Below are positions 6,595 to 15,024 of a stretch of 27,840 nucleotides of DNA, piece after piece. This DNA comes from a virus, in the IMG/VR virus record IMGVR_UViG_3300036886_000511, positions 1 to 27,840 of that record; one strand, 5' to 3'. Position 1 is the stretch's first letter. Every line of letters starts with the position of its first letter. The position numbers were made by a program, and so were the translations under genes. Below the pieces are notes generated by a model, which worked only from the letters and a program-made list of their open reading frames with translations, was not told the origin of the DNA and did no database searches.

Positions 6595-8850
6595 ATGGCA
6601 GAGGACGATAAAAAAAAGAAAGGCAGTATAATTTACGGACCTAATCAAAAATCACAGGCAACTCAAGAACCTATTTTTGGCGAGCTTGGAAAAACAGGAA
6701 CTACAATACAGGCAGGTCAAATAATTTCTGACGAATATGTCGGTGATTTAAAGACCAGAAAAGCGATTGATATTTATGACAAGATGAGAAGGGGAGATGG
6801 AGTTGTAAAATCAACGCTGATGGCCTGCACGTTGCCGATTCGTTCTGCTGATTGGTATGTTGAGCCGGCTAGCAATTCAGACCAGGATAAAGAGATTGCT
6901 TCTTTTGTTTCAGACAATTTATTTTCAATAATGACGATTACGTTTGATGACTTTCTACGGCAAGCATTGCTCATGCTTGATTTTGGTTTTATAGTTTTTG
7001 AGAAAGTTTTTCAGGAGCATATCTGGCGCGGAAAGAGAATGATTGCCTGGCGCAAGTTTGGGCCGAGATTGCCTAAAACATTATGGCTATGGGAGACGCA
7101 GGATAAAAAAGACGGAATCACGCAATTGTTAACCACCGGAGAGATGATTTCAATTCCGATGGACAAGCTTTTGGTTTTCACAAATCAAAAAGAGGGAGAA
7201 AACTGGGAAGGCATATCTGCGTTAAGGTCCGCTTATCGCTCGTGGTATTTTAAAGAGATGATTGAAAAAATAAATGCCATTGGATTTTCAAGGCAGGGAT
7301 TGGGTTTGCCTTACGGAGAATTGCCAAAGAATTTTACCGAGCAGCAAGAAGCAAGCATGCAGGAAGTTTTACAAAATATGCGCGCTTCTGAAACTGGATT
7401 TTTAATGTATCCTGAAGGTTGGAAAATAGGATTTATGGATATGAAAGCTAACACGGTTAAAGACCCTAACGAAACAATCCGCAGATTAAACAGAGAAATA
7501 TTTATTGGAGTGCTGGCTCAATTTTTAGATTTAGGTTCCGGTCAGGGAGGAAGTTATGCTTTGTCAGCTGAGCAGAGTTCTACGTTTCATAATAGCTTAG
7601 AGGCAATCGCAAAACAGGTGGCCAGTGTAATCAATCGATATGCTGTAAAGCAATTGGTTGATTTAAATTATGATGGCGTTGAAAAATATCCGAGTTTGGA
7701 ATTTACAAAAATTGGAAAGGTTGATTTGAAAGACATCACAGATGCTGTTGAGAAGTTAACTTCAAATCCGTCCGGTGGCAGGCCAGTGATTCAGCCGACT
7801 GAAAAAGATGAGGATTACATGAGAGAAGTTTTAGGATTGCCCGAAAGACAAAAAGAAGCGATAGCAACTCCTCCGGCAAAAGAAAAGCCAACAGACCAAA
7901 AAATAGACGAGACAAGCCAAATTACAACATCTGAATTCAAAGCATTTCGCAAGCTTACATTCGCAGAACAAAAAGTTAAATTCTCTGAAATAAATAATAA
8001 GATGAATGTTTTTGAGGAGCGAATTCAAAGAGATTTAAGAATTACTTTAAAAAGAATTGGAAACGACTTATTGGATCAGATGTCTGACTTGCTTGATAAA
8101 AATTCGGGAGTTGAAAGAACCAATGCGCAGAAAAGATTAAGCATAAATTATAAAGGCACATATCAGGAAAAGATTTTTTACATCATGACAGAGGCCTTTA
8201 GTTATGGAAAGCAAGGAGCAGCATTTGAAATGAAAAAACCTCAACCGCCAACGAATAAAGACACTAAGGATTTATTGATTCAACGTTCTCACGCTTTGAC
8301 AGACATTATGGCCGGGGATATACTTAAGGTAGCGAAGAATGCTTTGTTGAATGGATTGCAAAAACAGATGTCTGAAAAAGAGAAATTTAGCCTGCTCGAT
8401 AAAATTGCTAAATCGGCCGTGTTAAAAGAAGTTGTGGCAGCGCTGGATGACAAGGCGCAGGACATCTGGTCGGTGTTGCCTTCTGCAATTGTGGGAGGAG
8501 CAATTAATCAAGGACGCTTATTCACTTTTGACACATATCATGACGACATCCACGCGTTACAACGTTCTGAAATACTTGACGATTATACTTGTAATTATTG
8601 TTTGTCTGTTGATAGCAAGGTCTTCGCGGTAGACGATAGTTTTACTAAAAATGATTTATTTCATTTTCACTGCCGAGGCATCTGGGTTGAAATATTAAAG
8701 GACGAAATGGAATTGCCAAACATTACCGGCATTTCAGACACTTTAAGAAATAAATTCACAGGACTGGCCGGAGGATTGAATTTAAAGAAACCGATTATAA
8801 CTCCTGGATCTCCGGCTGATGAGTTCTTAAGCGAGGGAGACATCCCATAA
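6595..8850 (+). CDS. Portal protein (Mu gp29/DUF935-like) fused to a MuF-like head morphogenesis domain
   Basis: A 751-aa protein. Residues 1-420 read as a Mu gp29-type portal (DUF935): an early KSTLMACTLPIRSADWYVEPA segment, a central DFGFIVFEKVF, and later AQFLDLGSGQGGSYALS. The portal ring is the DNA entry gate and the site where the neck attaches. After a Pro/Lys-rich linker (about 430-450) the rest is helical. It ends in a MuF/SPP1 gp7-like motif with CNYC (666-669) and FHFHC (689-693), which probably bind zinc. Portal and MuF domains are often separate genes (gp29 and gp30 in Mu), so the fusion is notable though not unheard of. Start ATG 6595 has an A-rich leader. Confidence 0.85.
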   Translation: MAEDDKKKKGSIIYGPNQKSQATQEPIFGELGKTGTTIQAGQIISDEYVGDLKTRKAIDIYDKMRRGDGVVKSTLMACTLPIRSADWYVEPASNSDQDKEIASFVSDNLFSIMTITFDDFLRQALLMLDFGFIVFEKVFQEHIWRGKRMIAWRKFGPRLPKTLWLWETQDKKDGITQLLTTGEMISIPMDKLLVFTNQKEGENWEGISALRSAYRSWYFKEMIEKINAIGFSRQGLGLPYGELPKNFTEQQEASMQEVLQNMRASETGFLMYPEGWKIGFMDMKANTVKDPNETIRRLNREIFIGVLAQFLDLGSGQGGSYALSAEQSSTFHNSLEAIAKQVASVINRYAVKQLVDLNYDGVEKYPSLEFTKIGKVDLKDITDAVEKLTSNPSGGRPVIQPTEKDEDYMREVLGLPERQKEAIATPPAKEKPTDQKIDETSQITTSEFKAFRKLTFAEQKVKFSEINNKMNVFEERIQRDLRITLKRIGNDLLDQMSDLLDKNSGVERTNAQKRLSINYKGTYQEKIFYIMTEAFSYGKQGAAFEMKKPQPPTNKDTKDLLIQRSHALTDIMAGDILKVAKNALLNGLQKQMSEKEKFSLLDKIAKSAVLKEVVAALDDKAQDIWSVLPSAIVGGAINQGRLFTFDTYHDDIHALQRSEILDDYTCNYCLSVDSKVFAVDDSFTKNDLFHFHCRGIWVEILKDEMELPNITGISDTLRNKFTGLAGGLNLKKPIITPGSPADEFLSEGDIP

Positions 8851-8854
8851 TAAT

Positions 8855-10528
8855 ATGGCAAAAGAAATTAAAGCAGGAAGCCCTACCGTCTCTGATGTGT
8901 ATGTGCCGACTGCAATCAAAGTCGAAAAGAAAAAAAAGAAAAAAAGCACAACAGAAATTATGCCAGTAGAAGTAACAGAAAAATTTATCCGTGTCAGAGT
9001 AAAAGACCCTAAGGGTTATGATGTCAATTCGTTTCGCACGATTGTGATATCAGAATCTCAGGGAATTACAGCTGTTATCGGATGTCCAAAAGGCAGTTTT
9101 AAAAATAAGAAATGCGAGGTTGGCACAGAAGTTCAGACCTATTTATTTGATAAAAATAAATGGGATGAAGCCAAAGCCAAAGAATGGGTTGACCAAAAGA
9201 AAGCATCTGAGCCGCATATGTTCTCTTACGACTCTGAAAGAGAATTTGCTTTTGACGGAAAAAGAGAATGCGAGATGCAAATATTGCCTTTTGGAAAATG
9301 GGATCACCCGGCCTACGGGGAGATCAAGTTAGACAAAGCAGCGCTCGATGAATTCGTTAATAATTTTAACGATGACTTGAGACGTGATTTGCCTATCACA
9401 GAAGGCCACGAAGTCGGAGAGGAAGAGAAGCCGGCTATAGGATGGTTTAGAAAATTAATAAATAAGGGTTCTGAGGGCCTTTGGGCCGTAGTTGAATGGA
9501 CAGACCAGGGGATGGAGCTTTTGAAAGATAAAGCATATAAATATTTTAGCCCTGAGTTCTACACAACCTACAAGGATCCTGAAACAGGAAAAACTTTTAA
9601 AAATGTCCTGGTTGGAGGCGCGCTGACTAACAAGCCTTATTTTAAAGGCATGCAAGCAGTAGTCTTATCGGAATCAGGATTATCAAAAATGAAAAAAGAA
9701 GACTTAAAAAAGAAAGTAGAGGAAAAAATGTCGGAATATAAAGATCCGATTACTGAGGATGTCATTAAGGACAATCCAAAAGCAGATAAGGAAAAGACCG
9801 GTCAAATGGTTGCAGATGCCATGTCTGAAATGTGCGATGAAGTAACTCAGGAGGTTATGGATGAAATGGGGGGCGAGGATGGAGATAATTGGGGAGATGA
9901 CAACGCTGTTAACGCTTCAATTCAAAAGCACTGGGATGGACAGAAAGATAAAGCAAAAAAGTCAGTTTTAGATAAATTGCAACACGAAGGCGATGGCGAT
10001 GGAACCACGCATGACGGAGGCACAAAAACAGATCCGTCTCAGATGTCTGAAGTTGAATTAAAAGAATATTTGAAAGGAAAGAAAGTTATGTCAGAATCGG
10101 ATTTGAAAATGTTGAGAGACACCGCAGCTGCCGGAGTAAAAGCAATGGCTGAAATAAGAAAAATGAAAATTGGAGAGTATATCGAGAAGTTTGTTTTTTC
10201 AGAAAAAAACGACAAGGGAGTGATCCTGCCTAAATCTAAAGACAAGTTTGTCGCCTTTATGGAGACCTTGTCAGAGGTTCAGGAGAAGGCCTTCAAAGAA
10301 ATTTTACAAGCTATGCCTCAAGGACAACTCTTTAAAGAGATTGGTTCAGGAGACGATAACGGAATTACCAGCGCTGCAGAGCAATTGCTAAAATTTGCTG
10401 ATGATGCAATGAAGGCCGATCCAAAGTTGACCGTCAAAGCAGCCTACAAAAAAGCTTTTGCCGAGCACCCAGAGTTAGCAGGAAATGTTGCCAAGGAATC
10501 TAATGAAAAGGTTCCAATGGTAGCATAA
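8855..10528 (+). CDS. Mu I-like prohead protease with scaffold-like C-terminus
   Basis: A 557-aa protein. After a lysine run (24-30) and a beta-rich segment (43-115), residues 143-272 match the Mu gpI-type protease. GKWDHPAYGEI leads in, LPITEGHEVG supplies a candidate catalytic His185, and YKYFSPEFY supplies a candidate Ser232. The GGALTNKPYFKGM segment is typical of the family's end. The remaining half is acidic, helical and low in complexity, as expected for an internal scaffold that the protease would digest during capsid maturation. It lies between portal and capsid genes, as in Mu-like head modules. The catalytic residues are assigned from motif position, not by alignment. Confidence 0.82.
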   Translation: MAKEIKAGSPTVSDVYVPTAIKVEKKKKKKSTTEIMPVEVTEKFIRVRVKDPKGYDVNSFRTIVISESQGITAVIGCPKGSFKNKKCEVGTEVQTYLFDKNKWDEAKAKEWVDQKKASEPHMFSYDSEREFAFDGKRECEMQILPFGKWDHPAYGEIKLDKAALDEFVNNFNDDLRRDLPITEGHEVGEEEKPAIGWFRKLINKGSEGLWAVVEWTDQGMELLKDKAYKYFSPEFYTTYKDPETGKTFKNVLVGGALTNKPYFKGMQAVVLSESGLSKMKKEDLKKKVEEKMSEYKDPITEDVIKDNPKADKEKTGQMVADAMSEMCDEVTQEVMDEMGGEDGDNWGDDNAVNASIQKHWDGQKDKAKKSVLDKLQHEGDGDGTTHDGGTKTDPSQMSEVELKEYLKGKKVMSESDLKMLRDTAAAGVKAMAEIRKMKIGEYIEKFVFSEKNDKGVILPKSKDKFVAFMETLSEVQEKAFKEILQAMPQGQLFKEIGSGDDNGITSAAEQLLKFADDAMKADPKLTVKAAYKKAFAEHPELAGNVAKESNEKVPMVA

Positions 10529-10553
10529 TATTAACCAATTAACTTAAACTATC

Positions 10554-10976
10554 ATGTCACAATTTAATGAGAGTTTTAGACGCACGTTTATTGCTGAACA
10601 GGCCTTTGATGTGGGAACTGGAACAGGGTCTGGCCAGTATACAATCGTAAAACTGAAAGGCGCGAGCGCGTCATATCCTAATCAAATCATTGCGGCCGCA
10701 GCGCCGACAGATGCTTTGATAGGCGTTTTACAAGATAATCCTAAATCAGGAGATGCAGGAGCTGTGCAGTTCTTAGGAACTACAAAGGTCAGAGCGCACA
10801 CCACAATTACTGCCGGCCAAAAATTAACAGCCTTTTTGGAAACATCCGGAGTATATGCCGGTTTTGCAACAGCCAACCCAACTACTACCACGGGAGACCT
10901 AGTTATCGGTATTGCCCTTCAAGACGCAGTAGTCGGAGACGTCTTTGAAATGTTGCAGATTCAATATAAATATTAA
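10554..10976 (+). CDS. Capsid decoration protein (DUF2190-like)
   Basis: A 140-aa Ala/Gly/Thr-rich beta protein. Its repeating pattern of short strands (YTIVKLKG, ALIGVLQDN, GAVQFLGTTKVRAH, TAGQKLTAF, GDLVIGIALQDAVVGDVFEM) is typical of the DUF2190/trimeric capsid-stabilising family. Such proteins cap the three-fold positions of mature heads. It sits immediately before the major capsid gene, the usual place. The identification rests on pattern and context. Confidence 0.7.
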   Translation: MSQFNESFRRTFIAEQAFDVGTGTGSGQYTIVKLKGASASYPNQIIAAAAPTDALIGVLQDNPKSGDAGAVQFLGTTKVRAHTTITAGQKLTAFLETSGVYAGFATANPTTTTGDLVIGIALQDAVVGDVFEMLQIQYKY

Positions 10977-10995
10977 TCTTTAATCAAAAAAAAAC

Positions 10996-11922
10996 ATGCC
11001 TTCACCTACAAAATCGCAAGTGTATGTGGATCCGATTCTTACCAACATTTCAATTGCATATCAGAATGCAGCTTATGTCTGCGAGAAAATTATGCCTTTG
11101 ATAAAAGTTGCAAAGGATTCCGGATACTACTTCGTATATAGTAAAGCAAAGTTTAGACCAGAATCAGACAATCGAGCTCCTTCAACAAGAGCCAACCGTG
11201 TTGATTACGGTCTAACAAAGGCCACCTACGGGCCTATTATGGAGCACGCCTTAGAACAGGATATTCCAGATGAAGTCGTAGAGCAAGCAGACAATCCGCT
11301 TGATCCAGAATTTGATGCTACAGAAAATGTCACCGAAAGGATTATAATTTCAAAAGAAATCGGTTTGGCCACAATCTTACAGGACGTCGCTCAAATCACC
11401 CAATACACCACACTTTCAGGAACTAATCAATGGAGTGATTATGCAAACTCGGATCCGATAAATGATGTAAAAACTGCTAGGCAAGCGGTGCAGTCCGGAT
11501 GCTTAAAACAAGCAAACACTATGCTTATTTCTCAGTATGTGTTTGATATTCTTTGCGAGCACCCTGATGTCATTGACAGAATTAAATATACTCAATTTGG
11601 AACAGCAGCTGAAGAGATTCTGGCAAGATTGTTTAAAGTAAAGAATGTTATTGTTGCGGCAGCGCAATATAACACCGCAAAAGAAGGGCAGACAGATTCA
11701 ATGTCCTATATCTTTGGAAAGCACGCATGGTTGCTTTACATCGACCCGACTCCGGGAATTAGAAAAGTGAGCTTTGGATATACGCTATATACAAAGCCAA
11801 GAAAAGTCGATAAATGGTATCAGCAACCTGAAAAAGCCACCTTTGTCAGAGTGTCAGATTATTACCAGCAATTGGTTGTGGCTGCAGGAGCTGCTTATTT
11901 TATCCAAAACGCAGCAGCATAA
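10996..11922 (+). CDS. Major capsid protein
   Basis: A 308-aa protein whose layout fits HK97-fold capsid proteins of siphophages. An early NISIAYQNAAYVCEKIMPLIKV segment, found in many such capsids, precedes an extended strand region (YFVYSKAKFR). A helix-rich P domain follows, then a beta region ending GAAYFIQNAAA. No large scaffold-type N-terminal extension is present, consistent with the separate protease/scaffold upstream. It should be the most abundant virion protein. It follows an A-rich leader (AAAAAAAAC before ATG) without an SD. Confidence 0.8.
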   Translation: MPSPTKSQVYVDPILTNISIAYQNAAYVCEKIMPLIKVAKDSGYYFVYSKAKFRPESDNRAPSTRANRVDYGLTKATYGPIMEHALEQDIPDEVVEQADNPLDPEFDATENVTERIIISKEIGLATILQDVAQITQYTTLSGTNQWSDYANSDPINDVKTARQAVQSGCLKQANTMLISQYVFDILCEHPDVIDRIKYTQFGTAAEEILARLFKVKNVIVAAAQYNTAKEGQTDSMSYIFGKHAWLLYIDPTPGIRKVSFGYTLYTKPRKVDKWYQQPEKATFVRVSDYYQQLVVAAGAAYFIQNAAA

Positions 11923-11940
11923 TATTATTAACTGAAATGG

Positions 11941-12399
11941 GTGCCGGCAAGGGACATCATTGCAACCAGCCGGCGCCCTTATCAAAAAATTATGGGAATT
12001 GAAAAAGACAGAAGAAGGAGAGTTGGGCCTTCGGCTCAGCTAAAACTAAAAAAAGCTTTGGCAGTAGTTGATACAGCCGGAGGAGTTGTTTCTCTAGCAA
12101 ACCCTCTAAATTGCGATTTGATTGTAACTAAACTTGTGATCGATGTTACAACTCCGGCAACAGCAACTTGCCATCTTTCAGCTGGTATTGCGGCCAACGG
12201 GACTACTCTGAGCGCGACATTAATTGATACTGTCGATGCTCATACCGCAGCCATTGTCGCAGATAATGTAACCAACAAAGGATCGGGAGGAGCGCCGACA
12301 AGGAAATGGGCGAAAGCTCAATATTTAACAATAAGCGTTCAGGACGGCGCAAGCGCCGGCATGGTCGGGAATGCTTATATTATTTATCATATAGCTTAA
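11941..12399 (+). CDS. Hypothetical structural-type protein, 152 aa
   Basis: The N-terminal 30 residues are basic (RDIIATSRRP, KDRRRRVGP). The rest is an Ala/Thr/Val-rich beta domain, suggesting a capsid-associated protein with a cationic anchor. No family is recognised. The frame can begin with GTG 11941 or with ATG 11992 (residue 18, MGIEKDRRRR); I cannot decide between them. Its position right after the capsid gene suggests a head-exterior or head-completion role. Confidence 0.55.
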   Translation: MPARDIIATSRRPYQKIMGIEKDRRRRVGPSAQLKLKKALAVVDTAGGVVSLANPLNCDLIVTKLVIDVTTPATATCHLSAGIAANGTTLSATLIDTVDAHTAAIVADNVTNKGSGGAPTRKWAKAQYLTISVQDGASAGMVGNAYIIYHIA

Positions 12400-12405
12400 A
12401 AACTT

Positions 12406-12666
12406 ATGAAATATATTGTAAAAGGACATCTCCAACACAACGGAGAAAAGTTTGAGGTGGGAGACGAGATTGATTTAACTGTAAAAGAAGCTGAGGAATT
12501 AGTAAGGCTTGGCCGATTGGAAAAGGCAACTGCTAAAACGGTTGCAGCAGTAAAGAAAGAATTGAAAGAAAAGGAAAAGGAGGAAGAGAAGAAAAAAGAA
12601 GAGGCCGGGGACGAAGGCGCCGATGACGCCGATGAGGACAAGGACGATTCGGACGAGGAAGAATAA
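12406..12666 (+). CDS. Small protein with long acidic tail, 86 aa
   Basis: The first 38 residues form a compact beta-type unit (KYIVKGHLQHNGEKFEVGDEIDL) followed by a helix. From about residue 48 the protein is a Lys/Glu helix that turns into an almost pure Asp/Glu tail ending DDSDEEE. Similar small domains with charged tails are common after capsid genes in phages, but I cannot give a verified family name. The acidic tail might interact with basic capsid surfaces. Confidence 0.6.
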   Translation: MKYIVKGHLQHNGEKFEVGDEIDLTVKEAEELVRLGRLEKATAKTVAAVKKELKEKEKEEEKKKEEAGDEGADDADEDKDDSDEEE

Positions 12667-12676
12667 TAAAATAAGC

Positions 12677-12726
12677 GGAATGGATGCCCGTAGGTGGCAT
12701 TTTTGACACTTGTGAGCATCCATTCC
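12677..12726 (+). promoter_or_regulatory. 11-bp stem-loop leader before the 94-aa gene
   Basis: GGAATGGATGC (12677-12687) is perfectly complementary to GCATCCATTCC (12716-12726). A weaker inner helix AGGTG/CACTT (12692-12696, 12707-12711) can form within the loop. The stem ends 8 bases before ATG 12735, so it is well placed to control translation or mRNA stability. There is no T-run after it, so it is not a classical terminator. Confidence 0.5.
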
Positions 12727-12734
12727 AAGCATCT

Positions 12735-13019
12735 ATGGGAACAAAAGCATTATCAACACCAACAATTTATAACGTTGCAATGACGACCGGAGGCACTGAG
12801 TATTCTCAGGTATTGCCAAAGGGCGCCAAAAAGGTCTTGATTCAATTAAGAGGTTTAACCGCAAGTTTTATATTGTATTACGCCACAGGAGCTTCTACAT
12901 ATATTACAATTGCCCCCGGGTGCTCCAAAGTTTTGGAAGGTGTATGGTTAGACTCTATCACTCTATTCTTTAAATCTGCCACTTCAACCCAGGTTGCAGA
13001 GATAGAAGTTTGGAATTAA
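12735..13019 (+). CDS. Hypothetical virion-type protein, 94 aa
   Basis: A small beta-rich protein (ATG start, MGTKALSTPTIYNVAM). An upstream in-frame ATG at 12684 would add 17 residues. However, that extension lies within the perfect 11-bp stem-loop, so I prefer ATG 12735. The pattern of short strands (KVLIQLRG, SFILYYATG, ITLFFKS, AEIEVWN) suggests a jelly-roll or decoration-like domain. No family is recognised. It lies between the capsid block and a fibre-like gene. Confidence 0.55.
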   Translation: MGTKALSTPTIYNVAMTTGGTEYSQVLPKGAKKVLIQLRGLTASFILYYATGASTYITIAPGCSKVLEGVWLDSITLFFKSATSTQVAEIEVWN

Positions 13020-13023
13020 AAAC

Positions 13024-13881
13024 ATGTCAATTGGACAAGGATCGGGAATAACACAAAGAACCTCAGGAACAACCGGAGCGGTTGTTTATAAGGGCACCCT
13101 AGATGCTTCAGGAGGAGTATACCCATCATCTCCTTCAAATGGAGATTATTATATTGTTTCGGTTGCCGGAACAATCAGTGGGACATATTACTCTGTGGGA
13201 GATTGGGCTATTTATAATGGAGCGAGTTGGGAGAGATTAGAATCTGGAGATGATATATTTCATACAGATATTGCAGCAGAAATTTCGGCATTGACTGACA
13301 AAGCAACGCCCGTGGATGCAGATGTGGTTTTGGGAGAAAATTCAGCCGCTTCACCAACGGCTTTCACAAAAATAAAAATAACCTGGGCGCATATAAAAGC
13401 GACTTTAAAAACTTATTTTGACGGAATTTATCAAGCAATAGGAAATTATATCGGCGCAGCAGATGACGGATTATCGGCGCCGGCCAAAGCAGGAAATAAC
13501 GGAAAGGTTTTGGGATTAGTTGCCGGAGCCTTACAATGGGTTTCAGCTGGCGGCGGAAAATTAACTATTGCGAATAAATCGTCAAATTATCCAATTGTTG
13601 TTGGAGACACTGGAAAAGTTTTAGTTGACACTGCGGGTATAACATTTACTTTGCCGGTAATCGCTGCTGGAGACGTAGGGACGGAAGTTATTTTGGTTAA
13701 AAATAATGCTGGGACAACAATGGTGCAGGCAAATACAGGACAGCACATAGCAGACAGCAACTCAGCAGGAACAATTTATGATAGTCAAGCTTCAGAAACT
13801 TATGCAGCCCTCGTTTTAGTCGCGATTTCAACAACCCAGTGGATTATAGTTGGAATGGACGGAACGTGGACGACAACTTAA
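13024..13881 (+). CDS. Fibre-like virion protein, 285 aa
   Basis: A Gly/Ser/Thr/Ala-rich protein. Residues 20-80 carry YKGTLDASGGVYPSSP followed by GDYYIV and YSVGDWAIYNGASWERL, a module frequent in phage tail fibres and other surface appendages. The C-terminal 100 residues (GGKLTIANKSSNYPIVVGDTG onward) resemble a beta-rich fibre tip domain. It ends one base before the start of the DGR target, so the two are probably co-expressed and may form one appendage. Genomic position after the capsid genes leaves open a head or neck fibre. Confidence 0.65.
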   Translation: MSIGQGSGITQRTSGTTGAVVYKGTLDASGGVYPSSPSNGDYYIVSVAGTISGTYYSVGDWAIYNGASWERLESGDDIFHTDIAAEISALTDKATPVDADVVLGENSAASPTAFTKIKITWAHIKATLKTYFDGIYQAIGNYIGAADDGLSAPAKAGNNGKVLGLVAGALQWVSAGGGKLTIANKSSNYPIVVGDTGKVLVDTAGITFTLPVIAAGDVGTEVILVKNNAGTTMVQANTGQHIADSNSAGTIYDSQASETYAALVLVAISTTQWIIVGMDGTWTTT

Positions 13882-13882
13882 T

Positions 13883-14638
13883 ATGTCAATCACAAGAACA
13901 CGTAAAAGTCAGCTTCCAAAAACGGGATGGACTGTTCCATACGATGGAGAGGGTTTTGACGATGGCGGAATTCAAGCTGGTAGTCCGATTTTACCCCGAT
14001 TTATTGATAACGGAGATAATACAATTACGGATCGAGTTACAAATCGTCAATGGATAAAGCAACCAGAATTAATTATTCCTGATGGATTGAGGGCAGATAA
14101 TATAGGGCAACCGAAAGGATTCTGGGTTTCAGGTGGTCCTTATGCAGCGGGAGATATTGTAACTGATTCATCAGATAATTCGGCTTGGATTTGCTTAATT
14201 GCGAATACTCATACTAATGTAACAAGTTTTGCGGCAGAAAGAACGGCTAATCCAACCTACTGGTCCGCCACAGCAAGTATATGGGCAGTAGATGATGGTT
14301 CAGGCAATTTAATTCCATCGCAAGATTTTGTTTGGAGCAATGAAGACACTGGAAAAGGAGCTACTGATTCGTGCAAAGGATTAACAAAATCAGGAAAGAG
14401 CGACTGGTATTTGCCGAATCGTTTTGAATTAGAGAGTATTTTAGATTTAAGTCAAGTCAGACCAACAATTAATTCAACCATTTTTCCGAATACGCGCACG
14501 GATAACTATTATTGGACTTCATCCCCTTACGCCGACGACCCCGGCGGCGTCGCCTGGATTGTCTTCTTCGACGATGGCGGCGTCAGCAGCAACGACCGCG
14601 GCGGCTACGGCTATGTCCGGCCAGTCCGCCAGTATTAA
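13883..14638 (+). CDS. DGR variable (target) protein with DUF1566/Lcl-type C-type-lectin domain
   Basis: A 251-aa protein. Residues 39-60 (DNGDNTITDRVTNRQW) and 175-250 (WYLPNRFELESILDLS, FPNTRTDNYYWTSS, then YVRPVRQ) match the DUF1566/Lcl_C domain, a C-type-lectin-fold scaffold used by many DGR targets. Residues 79-129 (FWVSGGPYAAGDIVT ... WICLIANTHTN ... PTYW) look like an inserted CBM5/12-like carbohydrate-binding module. The last 38 codons before the final Tyr (residues 213-250) are the variable repeat. ATG 13883 is chosen over an earlier in-frame ATG (13850) that lies inside the upstream gene. It probably binds a variable receptor on the host surface. Confidence 0.88.
   Translation: MSITRTRKSQLPKTGWTVPYDGEGFDDGGIQAGSPILPRFIDNGDNTITDRVTNRQWIKQPELIIPDGLRADNIGQPKGFWVSGGPYAAGDIVTDSSDNSAWICLIANTHTNVTSFAAERTANPTYWSATASIWAVDDGSGNLIPSQDFVWSNEDTGKGATDSCKGLTKSGKSDWYLPNRFELESILDLSQVRPTINSTIFPNTRTDNYYWTSSPYADDPGGVAWIVFFDDGGVSSNDRGGYGYVRPVRQY
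14519..14632 (+). repeat. DGR variable repeat (VR)
   Basis: A 114-bp segment pairs base for base with 15116-15229. By my count 19 positions differ and every one is an adenine in the template copy: 15 became G, 4 became T, none C. No difference falls on C, G or T. This is the signature of adenine-specific mutagenic retrohoming. The last 22 bases (CTATGTCCGGCCAGTCCGCC then AG) are identical and probably include the initiation-of-mutagenic-homing region. Similarity ends 3 bases before the gene's stop codon. Confidence 0.95.
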
Positions 14639-14667
14639 TTCGGTGATTTGGTTATTAAACAAATTTT

Positions 14668-15024
14668 ATGGCTCAATACTCCCATTTACCAATATACAAC
14701 AAAGCATATGGTATCCTGCGAGAATTCTATGTCCGTGTGCCGAAATTTGGGAAACAATACAAATATTTTCTGGGAAACGATCTGATAAAATATGCCGTTG
14801 AAATAATAAAGATTATTATTAAAGCAAACAGCGAGCGGGATAAAAAGAGGCGCACAGAATTGATAGAATATTTATGTTTAACAATTGAGATGTTGATTAC
14901 CCAATTACGCATAGCCAACGAATTACGGCAGTTAGGCGGGCAAAAATCATATCTGTATTTATCTGAGTTGGTTGTGGATTTGTCAAAACAGGCTGAGGGC
15001 TGGAAGAAATACACCCCGGAATGA
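14668..15024 (+). CDS. avd: DGR accessory variability determinant (Avd), four-helix-bundle protein
   Basis: A 118-aa, mostly helical, strongly basic protein. After an aromatic/basic N-terminus (HLPIYNKAYGILREF, RVPKFGKQYKYFLG) it has the regular helices expected of the Avd/S23-like four-helix-bundle family. Avd forms a pentameric barrel, binds the reverse transcriptase and TR RNA, and is required for cDNA synthesis in BPP-1. It lies between the target gene and the TR, as in the Bordetella phage DGR. Its TGA stop is part of a hairpin (15023-15043) that opens the TR RNA region. Confidence 0.88.
   Translation: MAQYSHLPIYNKAYGILREFYVRVPKFGKQYKYFLGNDLIKYAVEIIKIIIKANSERDKKRRTELIEYLCLTIEMLITQLRIANELRQLGGQKSYLYLSELVVDLSKQAEGWKKYTPE

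Noticed and set aside
12396-12728. 110-aa Ser/Phe-rich frame on the minus strand
   Set aside because: It is the reverse complement of the Lys/Glu/Asp-rich tail of the 12406 gene, and composition explains the open frame.
13839-14057. 72-aa frame overlapping the start of the DGR target
   Set aside because: It overlaps two well-supported genes in a different frame and has no family-like features.
14727-14736. CTATGTCCG in avd, identical to part of the VR 3' end
   Set aside because: A 9-base match with no extension on either side is likely chance (both encode Tyr-Val-Arg).
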